Assembly (NCBI GenBank): GCA_902767245.1
Contig: CACXGO010000022.1
Location: 1 to 35,688, forward strand
DNA: 35,688 nt
Direction of reading: 5' to 3'
From: an uncultured Erysipelotrichaceae bacterium
GTDB lineage: Bacteria > Bacillota_I > Bacilli_A > RF39 > UBA660
Shown: piece after piece, positions 10,655-19,477 of the stretch
How positions within the stretch are numbered: position 1 is the stretch's first letter
How the letters are laid out: every line of letters begins with the position of its first letter
Notes under the pieces: model-generated
What the model saw: the letters and a program-made list of their open reading frames with translations, nothing else
Databases searched by the model: none
Told to the model about the DNA's origin: nothing
Translations under genes and position numbers: made by a program

Positions 10655-11269
10655 ATGTTAGAAAAATATAATTATGAAGCTGATTCCTTAGAAGAAGCTA
10701 TAAGATTAAGTCATGAAGATATAAGATATGAAGATGAAGAAGTATATTCTAGTCATGAAGAAACAGAAGGAAAAGTAGTTTTAACAATAGTTAGAAAAGA
10801 CGATGTTTCAAGATTTATTAAATATTATATTAAAACAATGGGAAACTTAATGTGTTTGCTTATTGATTTAGAAGTAAGTCGTGATGGGGATATTTATAAT
10901 GTAAAAATGGCATCAAATAATAATCCAATATTAATTGGTAAGGAAGGAAGAACATTAAATGCAATTCAAGTATTAGTTCGTCAAACCGTTAAAAATCAAT
11001 TAGGACTAAATTTAAAGATTAATTTAGATGCTTCAAATTATAAAGGACATAAAATTGATAATATTGAATATCAAACAAAGAAAATTTGTCGTGATGTCAT
11101 GAAAACAAAAGTTGAAGTAAAAATGGATCCAATGAATTCATATGAAAGAAGAGCAGTTCATAATGCTGCTAGTAAATTTAAAAATATCGAAACTGAAAGT
11201 TTTGGAGAAGAACCAAATCGTTATGTTGTAATTAGATATAAAGAAACAGAAAAAACAGAAGAAGAATAA
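10655..11269 (+). CDS. khpB: RNA-binding protein KhpB (Jag)
   Basis: Small RNA-binding protein linked to cell elongation and envelope control in Firmicutes, encoded with yidC in nearly all of them. The 204 residues show a short Jag-N region (1 to about 50), a KH domain with the GxxG loop in LIGKEGRTLNAIQ (about 90-105), and a C-terminal R3H domain with ERRAVHNAASKF and the ending EEPNRYVVIRY. The start is one base after the yidC stop. Its stop codon lies in the loop of the following terminator. Confidence 0.93.
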   Translation: MLEKYNYEADSLEEAIRLSHEDIRYEDEEVYSSHEETEGKVVLTIVRKDDVSRFIKYYIKTMGNLMCLLIDLEVSRDGDIYNVKMASNNNPILIGKEGRTLNAIQVLVRQTVKNQLGLNLKINLDASNYKGHKIDNIEYQTKKICRDVMKTKVEVKMDPMNSYERRAVHNAASKFKNIETESFGEEPNRYVVIRYKETEKTEEE

Positions 11270-11283
11270 TCTTCTTTTTTTTG
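11258..11283 (+). terminator. Terminator after khpB
   Basis: AAGAAGA (11259-11265) pairs with TCTTCTT (11270-11276) over the loop ATAA, then a T-run. The khpB stop codon is the loop. Confidence 0.8.
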
Positions 11284-11317
11284 ACCCATATGATATAATT
11301 TAAATATAATATAACAA

Positions 11318-11346
11318 TTGACAATAATAATTAAATAAACTAAAAT
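11318..11346 (+). promoter_or_regulatory. Sigma-A promoter of the mnmE operon
   Basis: TTGACA (11318-11323), a 17-bp spacer and TAAAAT (11341-11346). A second candidate, the extended -10 TGATATAAT (11291-11299), lies just upstream, so the operon may have two start sites. Confidence 0.75.
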
Positions 11347-11373
11347 AATCTTTCGTTAAAAAGAGGTGGAAAA

Positions 11374-12711
11374 ATGGAAGATACTATAGCAGCAATTTCA
11401 ACAGCTTTGGGTGTAGGGGCTATTTCTATTATAAGAGTAAGTGGTAATGAAGCCATAGAAATTGTAAATAAAATATTTGATCATGATTTATTAAATGTAG
11501 AATCACATACTATTCATTATGGCCACATCATAGAAAATAATGAAATAATTGATGAAGTTTTAGTATCTGTTATGAGATCACCAAGGACATTTACCTATGA
11601 GGACACTGTAGAAATTAATACCCACGGTGGGATTGCAACAACCAATAAAGTATTAGAATTATTAATATTAAATGGTGCAAGAATGGCAGAACCAGGGGAG
11701 TTTACCAAAAGAGCTTTTTTAAATGGAAGAATTGATTTAGTTGAAGCTGAAGGAATTATGAATTTAATCGAAGCTAAATCTGATGTTTCACGAAAGCTTG
11801 CATTGAAACAAGTAAATGGTGTAGTTTCAAACAATATAAGAAATTTAAGAGAAAAAATAATGAAGCTAATAGCAAATATTGCTGTTAATATTGATTATCC
11901 AGAATATGAAGATATTTTAGAAGTAACAACAAAAGAAGTTGAAGAAGAAATTATCTATATCGAATCTAAATTAAATGCCATTTTGAGTCAAAGTAATAAT
12001 ACATCTTTGGTTTTAGAAGGTTTGAAAACCGTAATATTAGGTAGACCAAATGTTGGCAAAAGTAGTATTTTAAACATGCTTTTGAATGAAGAAAAGGCGA
12101 TTGTAACTGATATAGCTGGAACGACTCGTGATATTGTTGAAGGAACTCTTAATTTGAATGGAGTTTATTTAAAACTTTTAGATACAGCTGGTGTTCATGA
12201 AGCAAGTGATAAAGTTGAAGAAATAGGTATTAATAAAAGTTTGAATTTAATCAAAGAAGCTGATCTAATATTACTTGTACTTGACAACAATAGTGAATTA
12301 ACTGACGAAGACAAAAAATTATTAGATTTAACTAAAGACAAAAATAGAATTATTATAGTAAATAAAATAGATTTAGATAAAAAATTGGACTTAGAAGAAG
12401 AAAACGTTATATATATAAGTGCACTTAATAAGACAGGCTTAGAAAATTTGAGAAAAAAGATTGTGGAAATGTTTAATCTTGATTCAATAAATACTGATAT
12501 GAACATGTTTGTTAATGCAAATGATATAGCTAAAATAAAAAAATGTTTAAATATAATTAAGAAAATAAAAGAAAACATTAAAAATATCGAAATCGATATG
12601 ATTGATATTGATTTAAGGGAGATTAATGATATTCTTGGCAGTATTATAGGTGAATCTTACGATGAAGAAATACTAGATACTGTATTTAAGAATTTTTGCT
12701 TAGGGAAGTGA
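11374..12711 (+). CDS. mnmE: tRNA modification GTPase MnmE (TrmE)
   Basis: Works with MnmG to install carboxymethylaminomethyl groups at U34 of certain tRNAs. Of 445 residues, the N-terminal folate-binding domain starts DTIAAISTALGVGAISIIRV; the G domain has GRPNVGKSSILN (G1), TDIAGTTRD (G2), DTAGVHE (G3) and NKIDL (G4); the C-terminal CLGK is the family's CxGK catalytic motif. AGAGGTGG precedes the start. The TGA stop lies 4 bp before mnmG, a coupled pair. Confidence 0.97.
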   Translation: MEDTIAAISTALGVGAISIIRVSGNEAIEIVNKIFDHDLLNVESHTIHYGHIIENNEIIDEVLVSVMRSPRTFTYEDTVEINTHGGIATTNKVLELLILNGARMAEPGEFTKRAFLNGRIDLVEAEGIMNLIEAKSDVSRKLALKQVNGVVSNNIRNLREKIMKLIANIAVNIDYPEYEDILEVTTKEVEEEIIYIESKLNAILSQSNNTSLVLEGLKTVILGRPNVGKSSILNMLLNEEKAIVTDIAGTTRDIVEGTLNLNGVYLKLLDTAGVHEASDKVEEIGINKSLNLIKEADLILLVLDNNSELTDEDKKLLDLTKDKNRIIIVNKIDLDKKLDLEEENVIYISALNKTGLENLRKKIVEMFNLDSINTDMNMFVNANDIAKIKKCLNIIKKIKENIKNIEIDMIDIDLREINDILGSIIGESYDEEILDTVFKNFCLGK

Positions 12712-12715
12712 TTTT

Positions 12716-14584
12716 ATGGATTATGAAGTAATAGTAGTAGGTGGTGGCCACGCTGGATGCGAGGCTGCGCTTTCTTGTGCCAGAAAAGGTCATAAAACAT
12801 TACTTGTAACAGCAAATATTAAAAATATTGGAGATATGCCATGTAATCCATCAATTGGTGGCTCAGCCAAAGGAATAGTTGTGCGTGAAATTGATGCTTT
12901 AGGTGGAGAAATGGGGATTAATGCTGATAAGAGTCAGATTCAAATAAAAGTTTTAAATGATGCAAAAGGACCAGCTATTAGAGCGTTAAGAGCACAAGCA
13001 GATAAAGTTGATTATCCTGCTAATATGTTAAAAACATTAAAAAGTACAGAAAATTTGAATATAAAAGAAGCAATGGTCGAGAACTTAATTGTAAATGATA
13101 ATAAAGTAGAAGGAGTAGTTCTTGAAAATAACGAAGAAATTAGGTCAAAAATTGTAATTTTAACAACTGGGACATATTTAAAATCAAGTATTATGGTGGG
13201 ATCAACAAGAAAATCTGAAGGACCTCATGGTGAAAGAAGATCAAATCATTTAAGTGACAACTTGAAAAAATTAGGTTTTAAAATTATTCGTTTGAAGACA
13301 GGAACTCCGCAAAGAATAGCTAAAGAAAGTATTGATTTTTCAAAAACTAAAATAGAACTAGGTTCACCTAAAAATATTTATTTTAGTTTTGATAATCATG
13401 TTCCATATAAAATAGATGAACAAATTCCTTGTCATTTAATATATACAAATGCAAAAACTCATGAAATCATAAAAGAAAATCTTAATAAAGCAAGTATGTA
13501 TGGTGGACTTGATGATATTGAGGGGGTTGGACCAAGATATTGTCCATCAATTGAAGATAAAATTGTTAGATTTTCTGATAAAGAACGCCATCAATTGTTT
13601 TTAGAACCAGAAAGTAAATATAATAATTCTATTTATTTACAAGGATTTTCAACTAGTATGCCGAATGATGTTCAAGATAAAATGGTACATAGTTTAGTTG
13701 GTTTAGAAAATGCTAAAATCTTAAAATATGCTTATGCTATTGAATATGATGCCATTTATCCAACTCAATTAAATAAAAGTTTAGAAACAAAATTAATTGA
13801 AAATCTTTATACAGCTGGACAAATAAATGGAACGAGTGGTTACGAGGAAGCAGCCTGTCAAGGTTTAATTGCAGGTATAAATGCATCACTTAAGCTTGAA
13901 GGAAAAGAACCTTTAATATTAAAGAGAAATGAAGCCTATATTGGGGTTTTGATAGATGATTTAATTAATAAAGGAGTAAGAGATCCATATCGTTTACTTA
14001 CATCAAGAGCAGAATATAGGTTATTGCTTCGAAATGATAATGCTGATTTAAGATTAAGAGAATATGGATATCAAGTAGGTCTTATAGATGAAAAAAGATA
14101 TCAAAATTTTTTGAATAAAAAAGAAAAAATTAAAACAATAGAAAACAAATTAAAAACAACAAGAATATCTCCTATTAATGGAGTTAATGAATATTTAGAA
14201 AGCATTGGATCAACACCTTTAAGAGACGGAATAAGTTTATATGATTTATTAAAAAGAAGTGAAATAAATATTGAACACATTAAACATTTTATTGAAATAA
14301 ATGAAGATGACGAAATAATTGAGCAAGTTGTTATCAACAATAAATATGAAGGATATATCAAAAAAGAAGAAAAAGAAGCAGAAAAAATGTTAAAACTTGA
14401 AAGCAAAGGTATTCCAAATGATATTGATTATAATAAGGTTAAAAATATTGCTTCGGAAGCTCGTCAAAAGTTGAACGAAGTAAGGCCTACAACAATTGGT
14501 CAAGCTAGTCGTATAAGCGGTGTAAATCCAGCCGATATATCGGTTTTAAGTATTTATTTAAAAAAGGAGTACAATAATGACTGA
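12716..14584 (+). CDS. mnmG: tRNA uridine 5-carboxymethylaminomethyl modification enzyme MnmG (GidA)
   Basis: FAD-dependent partner of MnmE. The 622 residues are of standard length; the Rossmann motif VVGGGHAGCEAAL is at residues 6-18, the GidA signature GPRYCPSIEDKI is near 275, and the second motif TAGQINGTSGYEEAACQG near 370. The C-terminal helical domain ends with the VRPTTIGQASRISGVNPADI block used for MnmE contact. Start is preceded by GGAAGTGAT; the end overlaps rsmG by 8 bp. Confidence 0.97.
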   Translation: MDYEVIVVGGGHAGCEAALSCARKGHKTLLVTANIKNIGDMPCNPSIGGSAKGIVVREIDALGGEMGINADKSQIQIKVLNDAKGPAIRALRAQADKVDYPANMLKTLKSTENLNIKEAMVENLIVNDNKVEGVVLENNEEIRSKIVILTTGTYLKSSIMVGSTRKSEGPHGERRSNHLSDNLKKLGFKIIRLKTGTPQRIAKESIDFSKTKIELGSPKNIYFSFDNHVPYKIDEQIPCHLIYTNAKTHEIIKENLNKASMYGGLDDIEGVGPRYCPSIEDKIVRFSDKERHQLFLEPESKYNNSIYLQGFSTSMPNDVQDKMVHSLVGLENAKILKYAYAIEYDAIYPTQLNKSLETKLIENLYTAGQINGTSGYEEAACQGLIAGINASLKLEGKEPLILKRNEAYIGVLIDDLINKGVRDPYRLLTSRAEYRLLLRNDNADLRLREYGYQVGLIDEKRYQNFLNKKEKIKTIENKLKTTRISPINGVNEYLESIGSTPLRDGISLYDLLKRSEINIEHIKHFIEINEDDEIIEQVVINNKYEGYIKKEEKEAEKMLKLESKGIPNDIDYNKVKNIASEARQKLNEVRPTTIGQASRISGVNPADISVLSIYLKKEYNND

Positions 14585-15269
14585 AAAAGAATTTTTAGAA
14601 TCATTACAAGAATTAAATATTGAAGTAACTAATGATAAAATACTTAAATTGAAGAAATATTATGATTTTTTAATTGAATGGAACGGAAAAATTAATTTAA
14701 CAGCTATAACAGAAAAAAAAGAAGTATATTTAAAACATTTTTATGATTCGTTAACACTAGCAACAATAATTGATTTAAATAAAATTTCAACTCTTGCAGA
14801 TGTTGGAACTGGTGCAGGATTTCCAGGAATAATCATTAAAATCTTTTTTCCAAATATACATATGACATTAATAGATTCTTTAAATAAAAGAACAGAATTT
14901 CTAAAAATTGTTATAAAAGAACTAAATTTAGATAATATTGAAGTACTTACATCAAGAGCAGAAGAACTAAAAGAAAGGGAAAAATATGAAGTTGTGACTG
15001 CTAGAGCAGTTGCAAATCTTCATGTTTTGCTTGAAATGTTGGTACCACTATCAAAAAAATATGTATTACTTATGAAAGGCGATGCAACACAGGAATTGGA
15101 AAATACTGATAATTTATATAGAGAATTAAATATTAAATTGATTGAAAAAAAAGAATTTTTACTACCATTTGAAAAAAGCAAAAGAACACTATTAAAATAT
15201 GAAAAAATGGCAAAAACGATTTTAAAGTATCCAAGAAATTTTGGTCAAATGAAAAAAAAGCCACTATAA
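14577..15269 (+). CDS. rsmG: 16S rRNA (guanine-N7)-methyltransferase RsmG (GidB)
   Basis: Methylates G527 of 16S rRNA with S-adenosylmethionine. The 230-residue protein shows the SAM-binding motif LADVGTGAGFPGI (about 70-82), preceded by the family's EWNGKINLTAIT and followed by the VTARAVA motif near residue 140. AAAAAGGAG lies upstream of the start within the mnmG end. It forms the conserved mnmE-mnmG-rsmG group of the origin region; the noc/parA genes that often follow are displaced seven genes downstream. Confidence 0.96.
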   Translation: MTEKEFLESLQELNIEVTNDKILKLKKYYDFLIEWNGKINLTAITEKKEVYLKHFYDSLTLATIIDLNKISTLADVGTGAGFPGIIIKIFFPNIHMTLIDSLNKRTEFLKIVIKELNLDNIEVLTSRAEELKEREKYEVVTARAVANLHVLLEMLVPLSKKYVLLMKGDATQELENTDNLYRELNIKLIEKKEFLLPFEKSKRTLLKYEKMAKTILKYPRNFGQMKKKPL

Positions 15270-15278
15270 GGAGAATGT

Positions 15279-16112
15279 ATGGAATATTCATATAAAACAG
15301 TAAAAACAAACATAGATGAAAACGAATTTAAAATAAAAAAGAAGTTTGGACAAAATTTTATTATAGATAATAATATAATTAATAATATCATTGAAAAATC
15401 AGAGATAGATAGTGAAACATTAGTAATTGAAGTAGGGCCTGGTATGGGTGCTTTGACAGCTAACCTCGTTAAAAAAGCTAAAAATGTTATTGCATATGAA
15501 ATAGATATAACTTTGAAACCAATTTTAGAAAAAATAGAAGATAGTAATCTAGAATTAATTTTCGATGATTTTTTAAAAAGAGATATAAAAGAAGATATAA
15601 AAAAATACAAATATAAAAAAATATATTTAGTAGCGAATCTTCCATATTATATAACAACCCCAATTTTAATAAAATTAATAGAAGATCAGATTGGTGTTGA
15701 TAAAATTGTTGTTATGGTTCAAAAAGAAGTAGGAGATCGTTTTAAAGCAAAAGAAGGATCAAAAGATTATTCTTCACTTTCAATACTTTTTAATTATAAT
15801 TATGATATTACAAAGTTAATGGATATAAGCAGAAATGTTTTTATTCCAAAACCTAATATTGATAGCATTGTTTTATGTATGAATAAGAAAACCAAAAAAG
15901 AAGAAATAAAAAATATAGATTTTTTCTATAAACTAATAAGGGATTCTTTTAAATATAAAAGAAAAAATTTGCGAAATAATTTAAAGAACTATAATTTAAA
16001 ATTGATTGAAGATGTTTTATCTGAATATGGTTTTGATTTAAATAGCCGTGCAGAGCAAATAAATTACAAGATTTTCATTGAAATTGCGAATAAAATAATT
16101 GAAAAAGGATAG
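15279..16112 (+). CDS. rsmA: 16S rRNA dimethyladenosine transferase RsmA (KsgA)
   Basis: Dimethylates A1518 and A1519 of 16S rRNA and acts as a late small-subunit assembly check. Seen in the 277 residues: KKKFGQNFIIDNNI at the front, the SAM motif VIEVGPGMGALT and the catalytic NLPYYITTPI (NLPY) near residue 122. AGGAGAATGT precedes the start, 9 bp after rsmG. Its TAG stop is inside the next terminator stem. Confidence 0.97.
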   Translation: MEYSYKTVKTNIDENEFKIKKKFGQNFIIDNNIINNIIEKSEIDSETLVIEVGPGMGALTANLVKKAKNVIAYEIDITLKPILEKIEDSNLELIFDDFLKRDIKEDIKKYKYKKIYLVANLPYYITTPILIKLIEDQIGVDKIVVMVQKEVGDRFKAKEGSKDYSSLSILFNYNYDITKLMDISRNVFIPKPNIDSIVLCMNKKTKKEEIKNIDFFYKLIRDSFKYKRKNLRNNLKNYNLKLIEDVLSEYGFDLNSRAEQINYKIFIEIANKIIEKG

Positions 16113-16128
16113 AAAACTATTCTTTTTA
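16102..16128 (+). terminator. Terminator after rsmA
   Basis: AAAAAGGATAG pairs with CTATTCTTTTT (one G-U pair) over an AAAA loop, with a T-rich end. The rsmA stop codon is in the stem. Confidence 0.7.
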
Positions 16129-16157
16129 TTGTTATCAAATATTAGTTATGTTAGAAT
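16129..16157 (+). promoter_or_regulatory. Promoter of the AGCS transporter gene
   Basis: TTGTTA (16129-16134), 17-bp spacer, TAGAAT (16152-16157), immediately after the rsmA terminator. Confidence 0.6.
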
Positions 16158-16177
16158 ATGATTAATTGAGGGGTTCT

Positions 16178-17476
16178 ATGGAATTTTTATCTAAAATAAA
16201 TGATTATATATGGATTATAGCCGCTTTGGTTATTTTTGTATCAGGAGTTTATTTTACATTTAAGTTAAAATTTTTGCAGTTTAACTTTAAAAAAATGTTT
16301 AAAAGTTTAAAAGTCAAAAATTATGATGATAATAGTATAAGCCCCAAATCAGCTTTAATGATGGTTCTTGCTGGTCGTGTTGGAGTTGGTTCAATTTCTG
16401 GTGTAGCCCTTGCGATATATACAGGTGGAGTTGGTGCTATCTTTTGGATGTGGATGGCCGCTTTGTTTGCCGTTACCAATACTTTTGGGGAAACAGTTTT
16501 AGGAATAAAATATAAAGAAAAGGATGAGGATAACATTTATAAAGGAGGCCCTAGTTATTATATAAAAAAGGGATTGAAAAATAAGAAATTATCAATTACC
16601 TATACAGTTATAATAATTATATGCTATTCTTTTGGATTTACATCAATTCAATCCAACACCATAACAACTTCAGCATTACAAATGTTTGATATTAATAAAA
16701 TTATTATCGCTTCAATATTATCATTAATTGTATTATTAATTATTTTTGGTGGAGTAAAAAAAATATCTAATGTTACAAGTAAATTGGTTCCGTTTATGAT
16801 TGCTTTATATGTTTTTACAGGCGTTTATATATTAATTGTAAATTATACACAAATTGGATTTGTAATAAAAAAAATAATAAAATCAGCATTCAATTTTAAA
16901 TCAATAACAGGTGGCTTTTTGGGAACCTTTTTAATAGGAATTCAAAGAGGTATTTTTTCAAATGAAGCCGGTATTGGAACTGGAAGTATAGCATCTTCAA
17001 CAGTAAAAACAAATAATGCAGCCGAACAAGGTTATATTCAAATGATAGGAGTTTATATAACCACTATATTGATTTGTACATCAACAGCAATTATAATAAT
17101 GACATCAAATTATAATATGTTAAGTTTAAATGATATAAATGGAATTGAAATAACGCAGTATGCATTTGAATATCATTTAGGAAATATTGGTGATATAATA
17201 ATTTTTGCTTCTATCATTATGTTTGCTTTTTCCACAATTTTAACAGCTTATTATTATGGAGAATCGAGCTTAAAATCAATTTTTAAAAGTTTAACAAAGG
17301 AAAAAGCATTAATATTAAAATTATTAATAGTATTAGTTGTTTTTTTCGGAAGTATTTTATCTCCAACAACTTTGTGGAATTTGGTTGATACACTGGCGGC
17401 AATATTAGTAATAATTAATGTTTATGCAATTTTAAAATTGAGATATGAGATAAAAGAAGAGTATAATAAATATTAG
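16178..17476 (+). CDS. Alanine/glycine:cation symporter family (AGCS) transporter
   Basis: A 432-residue polytopic membrane protein with about ten hydrophobic segments. Family features are the GRVGVGSISGVALAIYTGG segment (residues about 65-85), GAIFWMWMAALFAVTNTFGE (about 90-110) and IFSNEAGIGTGSIASS (about 260-275). Members import alanine, glycine or sometimes glutamine with Na+ or H+; the exact substrate cannot be read here. The start ATG at 16178 is preferred over an upstream TTG (16166) because GAGGGG lies between them. ung follows after 15 bp. Confidence 0.9.
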   Translation: MEFLSKINDYIWIIAALVIFVSGVYFTFKLKFLQFNFKKMFKSLKVKNYDDNSISPKSALMMVLAGRVGVGSISGVALAIYTGGVGAIFWMWMAALFAVTNTFGETVLGIKYKEKDEDNIYKGGPSYYIKKGLKNKKLSITYTVIIIICYSFGFTSIQSNTITTSALQMFDINKIIIASILSLIVLLIIFGGVKKISNVTSKLVPFMIALYVFTGVYILIVNYTQIGFVIKKIIKSAFNFKSITGGFLGTFLIGIQRGIFSNEAGIGTGSIASSTVKTNNAAEQGYIQMIGVYITTILICTSTAIIIMTSNYNMLSLNDINGIEITQYAFEYHLGNIGDIIIFASIIMFAFSTILTAYYYGESSLKSIFKSLTKEKALILKLLIVLVVFFGSILSPTTLWNLVDTLAAILVIINVYAILKLRYEIKEEYNKY

Positions 17477-17491
17477 AAGAAGTGAAATTTT

Positions 17492-18145
17492 ATGTATTTT
17501 AATAAAAAATGGGATGAAGTCTTAATAGACGAATTAAAAAAAGAATATTTTATAAAATTAGGAATTTTTGTTAAAAATGAATATAAAAACAAAATAATTT
17601 TTCCAAAATATGAAAATATTTTTAAAGCTTTAAAGTTAACAGATTATGATAAAGTAAAAGTTGTAATTTTAGGTCAAGACCCTTATCATGGTATTAATGA
17701 AGCACATGGGCTTTCCTTTTCTGTTCAAGGTGATACTAAAAGACCACCTTCATTAGATAATATTTTTAAAGAACTTTATAATGATTTAGGAATAAAAAGA
17801 GAAAAAAATGATTTAACAGATTGGGCAGAACAGGGAATTTTACTACTTAATAGTGTTTTGACAGTCGAAAAAGATAAAGCTTTTTCTCATCAAGGCAAGG
17901 GATGGGAAATTTTTACAGATACAATTATAAAAAAATTGAACGAAAGAAAAGAACCGGTTATTTTTGTTTTATGGGGAAATTCTGCAAGAAGAAAAAAGGA
18001 ATTGATTGATTTAAGTAAGCATTATATTATTGAGAGTGCTCATCCGTCACCGTTATCAGCAAGTAGAGGTTTTTTCGGATCAAAACCATTTTCTAAAATC
18101 AACAAAATTTTAAAAGGTAATAATCAAAAAGAAATAGAGTGGTGA
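17492..18145 (+). CDS. ung: Uracil-DNA glycosylase, family 1
   Basis: Removes uracil from DNA to start base-excision repair. The 217-residue enzyme has the catalytic water-activating motif GQDPYHG (about 62-68) and the DNA-intercalation motif HPSPLSASRGFFGSKPFSKIN (its first part HPSPLS is diagnostic). GAAGTGA precedes the start. The stop is one base from the tilS start, so the two are translationally coupled. Confidence 0.97.
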   Translation: MYFNKKWDEVLIDELKKEYFIKLGIFVKNEYKNKIIFPKYENIFKALKLTDYDKVKVVILGQDPYHGINEAHGLSFSVQGDTKRPPSLDNIFKELYNDLGIKREKNDLTDWAEQGILLLNSVLTVEKDKAFSHQGKGWEIFTDTIIKKLNERKEPVIFVLWGNSARRKKELIDLSKHYIIESAHPSPLSASRGFFGSKPFSKINKILKGNNQKEIEW

Positions 18146-18146
18146 G

Positions 18147-19463
18147 ATGAAAAAGGTAATAAAATATTTAAATGAAATTATAGATTTAAATGATAAAGTT
18201 GTAATTGCTTGTTCTGGCGGTCCAGATTCAATGGCATTATTGTTTTTGTTATGTGAATTAAGAAAAGAAAAAAATTTTGAAATAATATGTGCACATGTTA
18301 ACCATAATATAAGAGAAGAAAGTAATAGTGAGGCTAAAATGGTTGAAAACTATTGCAGCGAGAACAACGTAATATTTGAATATACAAAATTTGAGAATTA
18401 TGAAAAGGGTAACTTTGAGGCAATCGCTAGAAAAAAAAGATATGAGTTTTTTGAAAATGTGTTAAAAAAGCACGAAGCTTATAAATTGATGACTGCACAT
18501 CATGGTGATGATTTGGCGGAAACTATTTTAATGCGAATTTCTAGGGGTTCAACATTAAGAGGATACTCAGGATTTTCAAAATATAGTAATAGTGAATGGT
18601 ATCAATTATATCGACCATTAATTTTTGTAACAAAAAAGGAAATTTTTGATTTTGTAATTGAAAACAATATTCCTTATGCAATAGACAAAACAAATAATCA
18701 GGATCACTATACAAGGAATAGATTTAGACATAATATTTTAGCAGAATTAAAAAAGGAAGAACCAAATGTTACTACCAAATTTTTAAATTTTAGTAATAAA
18801 ATAGAGGAAGCTGCAAATTACATAAGCGAAGTTGTAGATGACGAAATAGAGAATGTGCTTATTGAAAATACTATTGATTTAATTAAATTTATTAAATTAA
18901 AAAAGTATATTCAAAAAATGGTTTTAAAAGAAATATTAAGTAGAATTTATGATGATGATGTAGTTTATTTAAAAGAAATTCATATAGAGCAAATTCTTAA
19001 TGCCATAGATAGTTATAGACCAAATATTGAAGTTGTTCTACCAAAAAAAATGCGTGTTTTAAAAAGATATGATAAATTAATTTTTACAACAGAGGAAGCG
19101 AAAAGTAATCATTACAATTATACTTTTGATAAAAAGATTGAAATAGATAATCACATAATTGAGGAAGTAACTCAAGAAAAAAACGATGGAAATAATATTT
19201 GTCGTTTAAATATCGTAGATGTAAGACTTCCTTTAATTGTTAGAAATCGTTTGGAAGGCGATAAAATAGCATTGAAAGGTACCAATGGAACAAAAAAAAT
19301 AAAAGAAATTTTTATTGAGAATCATATTTCAAAAGAAGAAAGGGATAATTGGCCGATTTTAGTGGATAGTACAAATAAGATTTTATGGATTCCTGGTTTA
19401 AAAAAGTCTAAATATAATAGGCCAAAAGAAGAAAAGTGTGATATAATACTAAAGTATTATTAA
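18147..19463 (+). CDS. tilS: tRNA(Ile)-lysidine synthase TilS
   Basis: Converts C34 of tRNA-Ile(CAU) to lysidine so that it reads AUA, a codon common in this AT-rich genome. The PP-loop SGGPDS lies near residue 25; HVNHNIREES, the HHGDDLAETILMR motif and the RNRFRHNILAEL motif follow; the C-terminal TilS_C domain is visible as RNRLEGDKIALKGTNG to ILWIPGL. It is 438 residues. The hpt gene that usually lies between tilS and ftsH in Bacilli is absent; ftsH starts 14 bp downstream. Confidence 0.96.
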   Translation: MKKVIKYLNEIIDLNDKVVIACSGGPDSMALLFLLCELRKEKNFEIICAHVNHNIREESNSEAKMVENYCSENNVIFEYTKFENYEKGNFEAIARKKRYEFFENVLKKHEAYKLMTAHHGDDLAETILMRISRGSTLRGYSGFSKYSNSEWYQLYRPLIFVTKKEIFDFVIENNIPYAIDKTNNQDHYTRNRFRHNILAELKKEEPNVTTKFLNFSNKIEEAANYISEVVDDEIENVLIENTIDLIKFIKLKKYIQKMVLKEILSRIYDDDVVYLKEIHIEQILNAIDSYRPNIEVVLPKKMRVLKRYDKLIFTTEEAKSNHYNYTFDKKIEIDNHIIEEVTQEKNDGNNICRLNIVDVRLPLIVRNRLEGDKIALKGTNGTKKIKEIFIENHISKEERDNWPILVDSTNKILWIPGLKKSKYNRPKEEKCDIILKYY

Positions 19464-19477
19464 AAAAGGAGGAGCAA